Shown here piece by piece: positions 1 through 11,500 of a stretch of DNA of 64,000 bases. Within the stretch, counting starts at the first letter, position 1; every line of letters begins with the position of its first letter. The position numbers and the translations under genes were made by a program. This DNA comes from Sphagnum magellanicum (lineage: Eukaryota; Streptophyta; Sphagnopsida; Sphagnales; Sphagnaceae): positions 16,808,038 to 16,872,037 of the forward strand of contig CM038923.1 of assembly GCA_021904315.1 (NCBI GenBank), given 5' to 3'. The notes under the pieces were generated by a model, which was not told the origin of the DNA, made no database searches, and was given only the letters and a program-made list of their open reading frames with translations.

Positions 1-190
1 AAGTATATTTTCTTGACTGACCTCATTTGCAGGAGAGTCAATATGGTGGTGATGCTGATGGGTTTCTTGTCCAGCATGTTTTCTGCATCTAGAATCTTCA
101 CAACTTTGTTTTAGCATACTAATCAGCAAAATCAATCACAGTTTCATATGGGAGCTCAAGCTGCATAAGAAGATTGTCAACATTGAGTAG

Positions 191-203
191 TTTTAGGGTT
201 TAG
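191..203 (+). repeat. Telomere-like motif (TTTTAGGGTTTAG)
   Basis: A short stretch of about two plant telomere units (TTTAGGG) lies upstream of the first recognised LPEAT2 exon. Similar units in reverse orientation occur at 568-598. Confidence 0.6.
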
Positions 204-346
204 AAAAAATGAACAATTTGCAGATAACTCAAGGTTTAGCTTTGTGAACAATCTGATTTTTTTTTTCCAATTTTTCCTTCAATCTTTTCATCTCAGATTA
301 CAGTGCTGGAATTTCATGACATGGGAAAGTCATCTGCCTGATGCAG

Positions 347-3303
347 AGAAAAGCTGCTTGCAATGACTACCCGCCGGTGTTGCTGTTTCCAGAAGCAACT
401 ACCACAAATGGAAGAACCTTGATCCACTTCAAATTGGGAGCATTTGCTCCTGGACTCCCGATCCAACCAGTAGTCATCCGCTATCCCTTTGTCCACTTTG
501 ACAATTCATGGTATGGCCAAAATTGCACAATTGTTTCTAACCCAGATTTTCATAATGATGTCACTTCCTAAACCCTAGATCCGAAACCCTAAACCCTATG
601 GTGGCACCTAACATTATGAGCCTGTTTTGTTTGCAACCAGATTGTTTGTTTGGAGGGCCACAGAAGCTTCACATTCATGATTACTGATGTAGTATTGTAG
701 TAAAATGTTTGCAGGGGCGATATCTCTGTATTGAATCTGCTCTTCCGGATGCTGACACAATTCCACAATTTCATGGAGGAATGCACTATGACCTAGTACG
801 CTGATTGTGTGTGTGACTAGATCTTTATCAGCTGCCTGAGTTTCTTTTCCTCTATGAAACTTCAGAAGCTGAACCTGTTTAGTGACAGCACAACTTGTCT
901 CTGCAAAACCTTATGTATGATACAGTTAAGGTAAATTACTGTTTATTGCAGTTTATTTGCCTTGTCATGTTTTGACTACTTACTGGGGTCATGGGTTTTG
1001 TTCTGTACAGGTGGAATATCTACCAGTTGTTTATCCCTCTCTGAGTGAGCAAAGCAGCCCGACAAGATTCTGTGAGCGGGTGGGTGGTTTCTGTTTTCAT
1101 TTAACCTTGAACTTTTGAACAAGACAGGTACTGTAGCAGCTTTACAGATACAATTGCATTTTATTGCAGGTCCGGAGGGAAATGGCAAAGGCATTGAATG
1201 TCCCTGAGACAGAGCACACTCATGGTGATCTAATGCTAACTGTGAAGGCTCAAGAATTGGAATTGGTGGGCACTGTTTTTTCCCCTTCTCTCTTGCATGG
1301 ATTTCTTTATTATTTGTCAATTTTGCAAAGTTTTTTTTATATTATCCCTTTGTCACAATATATGGATATCTGAATTTTTTGGGTGTGTTAATAATGCAGC
1401 CATCAACAGCAAACTGGATGCTGGAAATGGGTAGAATAGAACATGTAAGCTCAATGACTTCCTCCTGACAAAATCTGCAAATTATTCTGAAATGTAATTT
1501 GGTCACAGCACTTTTGTTGCATGTTAGTTTGTACATTTCCCATCTGCTCCTGATTTATTGCCACTTCCGGACCATTTAGGAAACTGAACTAAACCCAAAA
1601 CTCTCACATTCATGAGTCCGAGGAAAATTTCTAAGCCATGAAAGTTGATCTTTGAAAGTGCAGTTATTCAAATTGTCAACAAAACAAGTGAAGGGTTTGT
1701 TGGAGAAATTTGCTTCCATGAAGCCAACAAGCAGGTAAGTAATTCCTTTGCCCCTTCAAACTTATGGAAGGCAACAGTTATAAACCGCAGAAATGTTGCA
1801 GATCAGCTGGTAATGTTGAATCTCGTCTTTTGGCATGCTGGGTTGGCATTTGACACACTTTCTTTCATTGCAGTGGTAAAGTAAGTTTGGATCTATTTTT
1901 GGAGGTGCTTGATTTGCCAAGATGCTACTTCTCTGAGCAGGTTCTTGATGCTCTCGGCTTGTCCTCCAACATGTCCCTTTTGTTATCTGAAAAACAGCAA
2001 TGGATAGGCTTCCCTCTGGACAGACTCTTCAGCCCCCATCTGACACTTCTTGAATCATTGGACTACTGGATGGCATTGGCATATTGATCAACACTATAGA
2101 CTCCCTTGCGAGTTTGGCTCTTTAGCACCCAAAGTCTGTATCACAAAATGATTGCCAGTATTCTGAGTTTGCTTGATAGTGCTTTTGGGACAAGCAATTG
2201 ATTTGTAGAATATGCTGCAGCTTTTAAAAGCAAACATTTAAAAAAGTCTGCTTTTGATTGAATCTACACTTTTCTTTCCTGCTATGAACCTGCTTTCTTC
2301 ACCACCTGGCTTGAAGGATCTTGAGGATGGGTTAGGTTACCTCATGTTGCTGATGAAGGAGAGGGGCTGTTTGCCCGCATTTGATGGTCTGCAGATTTTC
2401 CACTTATTTGATCCATCAGGGACAGGCTTCATGACCTTCCAAGAGGTAGACTTTTGCAATTCAATTTGCTCCAAAGTTACACAATTTCTGCTTTTGAATT
2501 TTCTTTGTTGTCACATTGGAGAACCTGACCTTATGGTACTGCCAGGATAATCAAAATTAAGGTTTATGACCTAGTTATATGCAAAGCTCAGTCTAGTACA
2601 ATTTGTAATGTAAACTTATGTAGAATATAGCTTATTAAGAAGAGGTATGATGCCTGATCAATGGGTCCTGAAAATGTTCCATTTTATATCTGAAAAATTT
2701 GGCAGTTTGTAGCTGTGTCGGGGTCAATTACAAACCATGAGGACCATGAGCACCACATGAAGTGGGCCTTCAATGCTTGCCACCTTGACAAGGATGATCA
2801 CATTTTGTACACACAGGTCAGTAAAACACCACTTCTATTGTTATATAATTTTCTTCATGAATTTCTGAGTAAATATAGAACTCATTTTCCAGGATTTTTC
2901 ACCTTGTGTAACTCTTGCTTAGTGTAACATCTGTAGCCTAACTTCCATTTTCCAAATTGTATTTGTGTATGGCAGTTAGAGAGGAATTTGAGATTGAGTA
3001 TGCCCTCGATACCCAATTCCATGGTAATACATCTTTCCATCCTGAAGCTCATGATTCCTTTTCACATTTCTACAAGTCTTACTCAATAGGGTGCAATGGT
3101 TGGAGAAGAAGTCTATGAGCAAGAAGTCTCTTACATTTTCGGTGGTCGGGTGGGTGCAATTTTGATGAAAGCAGGTGCAAAAATGGTTTCATAAGCTTGA
3201 CTTTAATGGCAATGGATTCATCACTTGGGAAGAATTCCGAGTGTTTCTGGAGCAAAACCCAGAGCTCTTGCCAATCTTCATGGTGGCTACTTTTCACGAA
3301 TGA
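347..3303 (+). CDS. LPEAT2: Lysophospholipid acyltransferase, LPEAT2-like, 3' part
   Basis: The family acylates lysophosphatidylethanolamine or related lysolipids with acyl-CoA at ER/Golgi membranes. I assembled eleven exons by frame and homology to remembered Arabidopsis LPEAT2: 347-510, 715-778, 1011-1079, 1170-1265, 1400-1444, 1664-1734, 1874-1940, 2395-2445, 2706-2816, 2976-3023 and 3175-3303 (stop TGA). Together they give 304 residues in one frame with no internal stop, matching the family's C-terminal half. Residues 11-22 hold PlsC motif III as LLFPEATTTNG, and LPIQPVVIRYP follows. Three EF-hand-like loops come later: DPSGTGFMTFQE, a degenerate HLDKDDHILYTQ, and an intact DFNGNGFITWEE. 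The HX4D catalytic motif and N-terminal membrane segments are not in the window; 1-346 shows no convincing upstream exon. Two oddities: FPEA replaces the usual FPEG, and the exon ending at 778 is followed by GA instead of GT. The gene is probably functional, but early decay cannot be excluded. Confidence 0.88.
568..598 (-). repeat. Telomere-like motif (AAACCCTAAACCCTA)
   Basis: About three to four CCCTAAA units, slightly interrupted, lie in the LPEAT2 intron 511-714. The sequence matches the plant telo-box and the plant telomere repeat. It could be a chance remnant or a healed break; its intronic position makes a promoter role unlikely. Confidence 0.65.
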
Positions 3304-3350
3304 ATTTCATACTAAGTGAAATGTACATCACAATGTGCCAATAAACAACG

Positions 3351-3385
3351 AGAGAGAGAGAGAGAGCGAGAGAGAGAGAGAGAGA
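3351..3385. repeat. (AG)n microsatellite
   Basis: About 35 bp of AG dinucleotides with one interruption (GC), starting 48 bp after the LPEAT2 stop codon, probably inside the 3' UTR. Confidence 0.9.
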
Positions 3386-4855
3386 ATATAGATTAATGCT
3401 GACAAGAGACATCCAGCTTTTGGCATGTCTAAAACAAGTGTTCTGCAGTGTTTGTATTTGATTCAATTTGACATCACTCAGAGGGAAGTTTTGTGAGACA
3501 AAACTTCAGTTTGGACAAAACTTGGACTTGGGAAAAGGAATCTTAATTTTGAGGTATTTTGCATGACAAACTAGTAACACTCACAAACAAGTTCAGTATG
3601 TAGATCTATCTGTAGATCCATCCACATGGGTATGACAGGATTAGAAATCTTTTTGTAGGTTAGTGGCAGGATTGATCTTTTTCACTCAAATTAGTTTGTG
3701 TTGTTTTGTTGCATGAAATAGCCATGTATTGTGACAGAATCCATTTCATGACTACCAAAGCACCACCAGTGAGATCTTCAAGGTTTTGGAGCTTGGGTCA
3801 CCAGCAGAGGTGCTTATTTTTGACCCAGAGAAAGTGCTGCTAGCAATTTGCATTTCAAGACAATATTGTTAGATTATTTCTAACGTGATTCCTAAGGTCC
3901 TGAAGTTGGTGAGGAGGGGAATAAAAGGGCAAGATTTCTAAGGTGATTCTTATACCTTTCACTACACTTTTGTGGTGATGCCACGCCAGTGTTCATATAC
4001 CCACAGTATGAATTCCATATTCAACCACTTTCATTAGTACTCATACCCCATTTATACCCTACCAGGTGATACCTAAGTCATATTAGACTGGTATGAATTA
4101 AGGGTGGGATCCTTCATACCAGGACCAGTCTGGTATTGAAAATTACATATACCAGTACAACACTAGTCCAGACTGGTGTTTCCTATCCTTGCACAACAGC
4201 ATTTTGATTCCAGTAAACAAAATAGTTAGCTTGGGTATAAGGTGTACAATGGCAAGGTCTTAATGTGCATGACAGAGTGCAGGTGCATGTATTGCAGAAT
4301 TACCTGCACCTCAGGTCCTTTGCCAATTTTACATTCACATAGTTTAATCTGCTTGTTGATTGATCCCACATGACCACAAGTGGAAATTGAGTGCAATATG
4401 TCATTGATCCAGATAATTGTGAGTGCATGAGTACTGATTCAGATGTATCATTTTGGCTGGGGTGCTTAGGGACAAAGAATCTGAAATTGATGCCATTTTT
4501 TGAGCATTTGTTTCATGGATTGGTGTGGTAATTGCAAGTTCAGAAGTGGCCAATATCTCTCTGTCCATGAGTTTGTCACCATGGCATTTCTAAGTCTTGA
4601 AATTTGCAGATTCAATCTCAAGTCTCAATACAAGCCTGGTAGCCTGAAGAAGGTCCTAGGCACTTCAGAGGATGTGGTTTCTGATGCAAAGTCAAGTACT
4701 AGATCTTTTCCAAATTCACCAAAACAAACATTAGTGGGTTCAATCCCTCTCCACAGAATTCCACTACAAAATTGTACTTCGTGTGCACTGAATTACAATT
4801 TGCTTCTAACCTCACCTTCCCTGTTCATAAAATCTTTCAGCAATTTAACAGATCC
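3386..4855. other. Intergenic, no gene recognised
   Basis: LPEAT2 3' flank and unique-looking DNA. Reading frames are short and resemble no family I know. A 10-bp perfect inverted repeat (CTGGTATGAA at 4088-4097, its complement at 4113-4122) sits in a block rich in the word ATACCAG, perhaps a small degenerate element. Confidence 0.6.
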
Positions 4856-5203
4856 TTCATTTTCTTGAAGCTCTCTATTAGGAGCAAAGGGCTCTTCCAA
4901 ATTCTTCAAAAAAACATATACTTCATTTTCTTGAAGCTCACTCATTCATAGGAGCAAAAAGGTTCTTCCAAACTCTTCAGCAAAACAGATACTAGCTGGG
5001 TTTCTCAAAGCTTACTCATAGGAGCAAAAGGCTCTTCCCAATTCTTCAACAAAACACATACTTCATTTTCTCAAAGCTCACTCAGAGGAGGAGCAAAGGC
5101 ACATCCTGGGAATTCTTGAGCAAAACAAATACTTTTCATTTACTCCAAGCTCAATCACATGTAGGAGCAAAAGGTTCTTCCACATTCTTCACAGACTTCA
5201 CAC
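4856..5203. repeat. Minisatellite, about five copies of a 66-71-bp unit
   Basis: Units begin near 4856, 4922, 4993, 5062 and 5133. Each contains, in order, TTCATTTTCTTGAAGCTC, then AGGAGCAAAAGG, then CTCTTCCAAATTCTTC and AGCAAAACA-ATAC. Units differ by several substitutions and small indels, so the array is old. A partial half unit may precede it at about 4820-4855. Confidence 0.85.
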
Positions 5204-5764
5204 AGCTTTAGTCATGATGCACACAATTCCCTACTTGAATTTATACCAAGCTATCATCCTTAAATCCAATCAATCAAAACTCCAACACATTGATTTTGTG
5301 TGATGTACTCCATACCTAATGGATGGCTTGATCATGTCAGTTTTGCTCCTGGGATTCTGGCAATGGCTTCCAACCACTTTTGGTTGGCTTCAACCACTTT
5401 GTCTGCTTTCTCAACCAGCTCGTGAAGTTGGGCTGCAAGCACATTGGATTCTGCTCCAGTGCATTTGCAACATCCTGCCTCCCCTGCAAATCAAGCCTGA
5501 TCTCCTGCACCGATGGATTTGTATGCTGTGCTGGGATGGGTGCTATCTCTCCACCACATTACTCAAAGAGCAACAATGAGGTTGTCCATAACACACAAAA
5601 CATGCCAGGGAGACAAAAGAGAGATCAGAAACAAGAATAGGTACCTCAGATTCATAATTCTGAGCTTCACTGCCCACTTCCAAGCAGCTCCTTTCTCTCA
5701 CACTCTAGTTCAAAATATTCTTGTTTAAAATAAGGAGTATGGAGGCAGCTATGGAGACTTTTAG

Positions 5765-6050
5765 CTTCTTTTTGTGTTTGATCTACTGGGCACTGTAAGC
5801 TGCAGACATGAGGAAAATAAGCACTATCCACTTTTACCACTCTGCCTCTAGAAAGTAGCTGCAAACTTTTGAAGGTGGGAGTTATCTGCCCTTTTAAGTG
5901 CTCATCAATGTCATGTTCATGGATACATTTTGTTAACTCCTCAAACACAATGCAACAATGTACAAGTACACGGGCTGTGGACATATTAAGCTGGTGACAA
6001 CTCTTGGCACACAACACCACCACTTGTTATGTTGAGGTTGTGCACATTCT
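5765..6050. repeat. Dispersed repeat, copy A
   Basis: Clearly alignable with 14814-15075 inside a RIC1 intron. Shared anchors are GGGCACTGTAAGCTGCAGACAT versus its counterpart near 14835, a middle block of the type CTCCTCAA-CACAATG, and CACTTGTTATGTTGAGGTTG near the right end. A minus-strand reading frame (5667-6023) crosses it but resembles nothing I know. Family unknown. Confidence 0.7.
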
Positions 6051-7583
6051 TGGAGCAATCCTAAAATTGAATACGGTGCCCATAAATCCTGGCATTAGTG
6101 GGATTGAAGGCTTATTCTTTCAATTGTTTCTATATCATATTCATCTGATGGTTGTACTCTAACAAGATTCAGACTATATTCAATGATTCATTTCTTTAGC
6201 ATTAACGGGATAATGGGAATGCTCCAAATTTCAAAAGCATGGTTGATGTCAAACGCAATTTGAATTCTTGTGCCATTTTGGAAATTGGTGATGTCCATGA
6301 TCAAGTCGATTCAATGGAGGTCAATCCCACTCCAATTGGGATGAGATACTAGAGAGCTTCATTGAAACTAATTTTGAAGGTTTTGTGGTTTGTGAGCTAA
6401 AATTTGAACATCCAACCATTCACTTTTTTATAAAAATTCTAGTTGATGGTGCTTACACAATATCTAAAGCTAATTTTGATGACATTCATGTTGTTATTAA
6501 TGTGACAATAAAAATATGGACAATTCAAGAACATCTTATGATACGGTTATCATAGTTTTTTCTAAATAGATTTCAAGCTCTTGATCTACAAGAGGGGTAT
6601 TTGGCCTATCATATGAAGATCTATAAGCAACTTTTTCAAAAGAGATGTCATGCTTTTGGTGGATAAATTTTCTACCTCCTTTTTGTAGGTTCAATAGAAG
6701 GATGAAAACATATATCCATGGCTCATGTAAGTGTGTGAATTCAACTCTTATTTAATATACTTCCAAATGAAATTGCAATTTCTTATCAATTGCAAGTATT
6801 AATTAATTTTCTTCTTGTTTTAAACATGTTGGTTTATTGGAAAGAATCATTGATTGATTCAAGTGCAAATTGAATAATGATATTGCAAAATTGGGATGAC
6901 AACAAAATAATTTTATATACTGCATTTGACAATCATTTCAAGAAGGCAAACATGTCTTGTTTGACTTCTATCAAATAATCTACTTCTACAAATGTAAGCT
7001 AAAGTAGCAAGTCTACTTTGCTTTTCACATATGATTCAAATGCATGCAACTTTTGGAGCAACCATTTCTGTCCCCAACTAATGAACATGGCTATCTCATG
7101 TGAATTGATCACAAAACCAACAAGACCTTTGGTGCTCAAGCTCAATCATAGTTGTATAACATTTACAATCGGGATTTTGAAATTGCCACTGATGATTGAA
7201 ATAACAATTATGATTGTTTTGATAAACAATTTGTTTTTTAAACCACAAGGTGGGTTTAGTGCATTGTCAACTTGAAAAGTTGACACACTTGGTCATTTGC
7301 CATTTTATTGTCGTGAATTTTATTTTTTGTTGGTCTATTTTGACCACGAGTGTGGAATTGGATTGATTACAACTTTCTTAAAACCCATTGATGACTTTCT
7401 TTTAAACACATGGTTTGTGGTAAATACCAATTTATTGTTAGATTTTTTCCTTTTCTGAGATGTTTACTATGGTTAATTTGGTGTTTTGACCATTAATTAG
7501 ATTAGTTAAATCATTTTTCTCCTTTGTAATGGTACACAAAATCATGCACAAGTTTTAAATACTCTTACAACATGGCTGAAGAC
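6051..7583. other. Intergenic, AT-rich, decayed coding-like remnants
   Basis: No gene supported. In one + frame about 6335-6545 reads as a protein-like stretch (for example ESFIETNFEGFVVCELKF) without a domain I can name. It is probably a transposon remnant. Confidence 0.45.
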
Positions 7584-7588
7584 GATGG

Positions 7589-8564
7589 TGACACACTCCC
7601 AACTCCTCAAAGGGCTCAAATGTGAGCCCAAGTAGGAAACAGCGGAAGAAGGAGGAGTCGGAGCACGCTCCCTAGCTCACAACACTTTGAGGGGTAGAGG
7701 GGCGTGTTGGAGCTCCGGGATGGGACTAGGAAGAGTTGACAAGCTTCACTCACTCACACGGGCCTACACACAATCCACACAAAGTGGTTAGTGCATAGTT
7801 GGAGCACCCTTGGTGCTAAGACGAGCCACGGGCAACACGAACACACAAGACTCACCACGGCCCGGACTTGGGGGAAGCCACCACCTTCCCCCTTATAGTA
7901 TACTCTGCAGCTCTCCACGGAGGTTACATCCAAATGGCTATTTTTCCCGGGACTCCCACTTAGGAGTCCCGAAATCGCGCCAAATGGGACTCCCGCGACT
8001 TTGGAGCCCCATAACTTTGCGAGTAGACCTCGGATTGTAATGCGATCTGAAGCAAAGTTGTAGCTCTCGTCAAGAGCTTTCCAACAATATGTGGCACGCC
8101 CCCTGCAGCTAAGTAAATCGGGTCGATTCCTGACTTTTTGTGGTCGGGAATCAAAGTGGCAATTCGACTCCCGGCCCTTCTTTTGGCCATAACTTGTGTT
8201 TCAGATGTCCAAATGAGCAATACGAGCCCATTTTAGACATCTACGCTTCAAGAGCTTTTCAATGATATAAAGAATGCCACAAGACATTGAGGTTTGACCC
8301 CTGTAATCACTCTCTAAAGTTTCGGGAGTCCACCGGGACTCCATCTCCCAAAGTGGGAGTTGCTTTGGGAGTGTGAGTGTTCACTCTCTCACACTCCCTC
8401 ACATTTTCTTACACTCCCGGGAGTATGTGATGTGACTCCCGGGCTTCCTCTTGGCCCGGACCCTTGCAATGCCTTTGCTTTGACTCCCGGGCTTCCTTCC
8501 CTTTTGCCCATAACCTTGCAACCCCCTTTGCCTTGGTCGTGAGCCCAAAGCTAGGGTTGCGACA
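7589..8564 (-). mobile_element. Solo LTR of an LTR retrotransposon
   Basis: A 976-bp fossil long terminal repeat, much more GC-rich than its surroundings and full of GACTCCCGGG-type words. On the minus strand it begins TGTCGCAACCCTAG and ends GTGTCA, the usual TG..CA ends. It is flanked by the perfect 5-bp target duplication GATGG at 7584-7588 and 8565-8569. No internal coding region adjoins it, so it is most likely a recombination-derived solo LTR. A diverged relative lies in opposite orientation at 50197-51016. Confidence 0.85.
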
Positions 8565-8569
8565 GATGG

Positions 8570-11500
8570 TCATAAATATGTTCACTTTTTCATTGTGAGA
8601 ATGGGAACTACAATAATATGATTCCAAAGGTTCTTACAATTTATTGTATGAAACTTAAGTGTATTTGGAATACTGGTTGAGCTTAGCTTGCATGAAACTA
8701 GTCATTCTAGAAGAAAATGTTAAATAATGTATGATAAAGTGAAAAAGAACTTGTCATCTAGAAGAATTTGCAAAATTGTTTCAATCATGTGCTTTGTACC
8801 AGTGATGACATGAATTGATAAGTTGCATTAAACTAGATTCGCACATGGTGTGAAATTGTAAATGAAAAAAAAAACTATCATCAAAATAATTGTTACAATT
8901 TTTTGAAAAAGGTCATATGATGATATAATAATTAGGAAACACATGAGGGAGATGTTACATGGCACAACTTCTATCATTACTTTAACAAAAATTGTTATTC
9001 ACGTTATAGCCATCGCTTTCTCTACTTTTGCCAAATGTTTGTGCAAGAGGTGTAACATGAAACCACCTTGTGGTGAGTTTATTGTTACACGAAATCTCAT
9101 AGTTACTATTGTGCAAGCTTCTATCGACATTGTTATTATGTGAAAGCTTTTGTTGACTTTTGCAACTTTGTTATTGTGTAAAACCTTCTATCGATTTTCT
9201 TGTTGTTTGAAAATTTGTTAACATTCGTATGCAAAAACATCTATTGTTTTTGTTTTTATGTAAAAAAAAATTTCTTTTCATACCTACATATAAATTGCAC
9301 CATCATTCACAAGTTGTGCTTACACCATTGTTGTTATTTTATTTATTTTGTTATTAGTAAGTTTTTTGTTTTGTTTTGAATTGTCTTTTTTTATGTTCAT
9401 CCTACTCAAAGTTCACAATTGAAAGGATGTGTTTTCTATTGATCCTATTGTTATTCCTTTGTTTGTCCTTTTGATTGTGCTTATGGATAACTCACAACTT
9501 ACAAATGCCATTGTAATGTTATCTTTTGTGTTCATGATCAAACCTTTTCAAAAGATGATCATTGAAAAAATCAATAATATTTTTTTCCAAGTAGGGTTCC
9601 CTATAAAATCATTAAAGCTTATGTGTTGGCTCTTGGATCTTTCCATCAATACCACATGACAAATGTTATAAATAACTTGTTAATTGACTTGGGGCATTAG
9701 GTGAAACTAAAGTCTATAATTTGATTCTCAACATTGTTACTAATTGAATATGATGATGAATATTGAGTGCAAAATTTTAGATTAACAAAGGCAATTTAGT
9801 TCAACATTGTTGATCAACTAAAACCTTTCATAACAAAACACGACACAAAGTACTAGAACTCAATTCTTGTGAAGATTTGAATGATGTGTGATTATACAAG
9901 TTAGCATATAGTGCCAATTTTTTGATGTGTTCAAATTGGTGGTTGTGATCAAATCCACAATTCATCTTATTTTTACAAGGTTTATGCCATCAATAAAGTG
10001 TTCAAAAGTCTGATTTCTTGGACTAAAGGAGATGAATTGCAAGTTGTCATGTCAAATTTCAAAACTCAGTGGCATGTGGTTTATCTTTCATTTAAGGTGC
10101 CATTAATGCCACACATATATTCATATCCAAACTTTCAAGGCTTTTGTTGAAGATTACTACTACCATAAGGTAAATGGGCATAACATTGTCGAATAGGTTG
10201 TTGATTGCAAAAAAAAGTTCATTCATTTGTTTGTTGGCCTTCCTAGAAATGTTAACAATTCTAGGGTGTTGAATTAATCTACATTGTACAAACATGATTG
10301 ATACTAAAATATTTTTCAACGAGATAAAAATGTAAGTGATTTCCCCCCTATCTACTTGGGGACAAAGGATACACATTGATATCTTGGATCATGACACCAT
10401 ATCTAAGGAAGAAATGCTTAATATAATTTTGGACAAACAAAACAAAACATAAGTGCAACAACTTACATTGTTGAAAACTCTTTTGGCATGTTAAAGAAAA
10501 CATTTTGAAAGTTAATTGGGAAGTTTGATTTACATGTCACATTTTTGCTAGATGTATTCACATGTTATTATTTGTTTCACAACTTATTACATATCAAGGG
10601 GATCTACAAATTGAAGGATAATTCAAAATGTGCATTATTAGGAGAACTAGATAATACCCAACAAATGCAAAGTTTATATTTTGATGATTTAGTAATTTTT
10701 CATAGTATTGAGGCTTGAGAAAGGTCCAAAGATGGTTTGAGATCTTAAAGTTAATCAACTATTTTGGCCTTCCTAAAACACAATTGTAAATGAAACATGG
10801 TATGACCCTTAAACGTATGTTACGTATCCAAATTTTATATTTCAAACAAAATCTATTATGAAAAAAATTTGATCATTCAATTCAAGTACAATAATTTTTT
10901 GCTTGTGTTTTTATTACATCTCTAAACACCATTGTTTACATGGTCTTTTTTTGCAAGTGTAGATGAATGTGTTGTTGGAGATGTTTGAAGATTGTTGATG
11001 TGGTCATGTTATGTTTAAAGTTTGTTTATAATTGCACCATTGTCTTTCACAAATGCCAAATTCAACACATTGGTTAAACCAACAATTGTTTTCACCATGT
11101 TTATTTGTGTTGCATGGTTCAATTTGTTCTTCTATGGAATATTCAAGTTGTTGATCCATCATTTCTAGGCTTGTGGAATTAATTCAATCCATCAATTATA
11201 TTAACATTTGGCTTCCCTTTCTTTATAGCCTAAGTTGCCATATTCTTGTGAATTAAAGAATAAGTGCAAATAATTACATTTTACTCCAATACTTTTAATC
11301 AATTAGCCTCCCAAGTTACAAGATATTTTGTTTACTAAAATCAATGTTTGAAGAGTTTACAAATTGTTTATAAAATTGGGTGGTTGAATTTTTTGCCTTG
11401 GGTGAATTATATTGGGTTTTATGTCATAAATGACATTTGTAACATCATCACCAATATCATGGCCAACATTAGTGTCATCAACATCACCACCAACACCATC

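Noticed and set aside
3090-3135. Possible extra LPEAT2 exon in intron 3024-3174
   Set aside because: Joining 2976-3023 directly to 3175 gives exactly the family spacing before the last EF-hand, so no exon is needed.
5667-6023. 118-codon minus-strand frame as a gene
   Set aside because: It coincides with a dispersed repeat whose second copy does not keep the frame.
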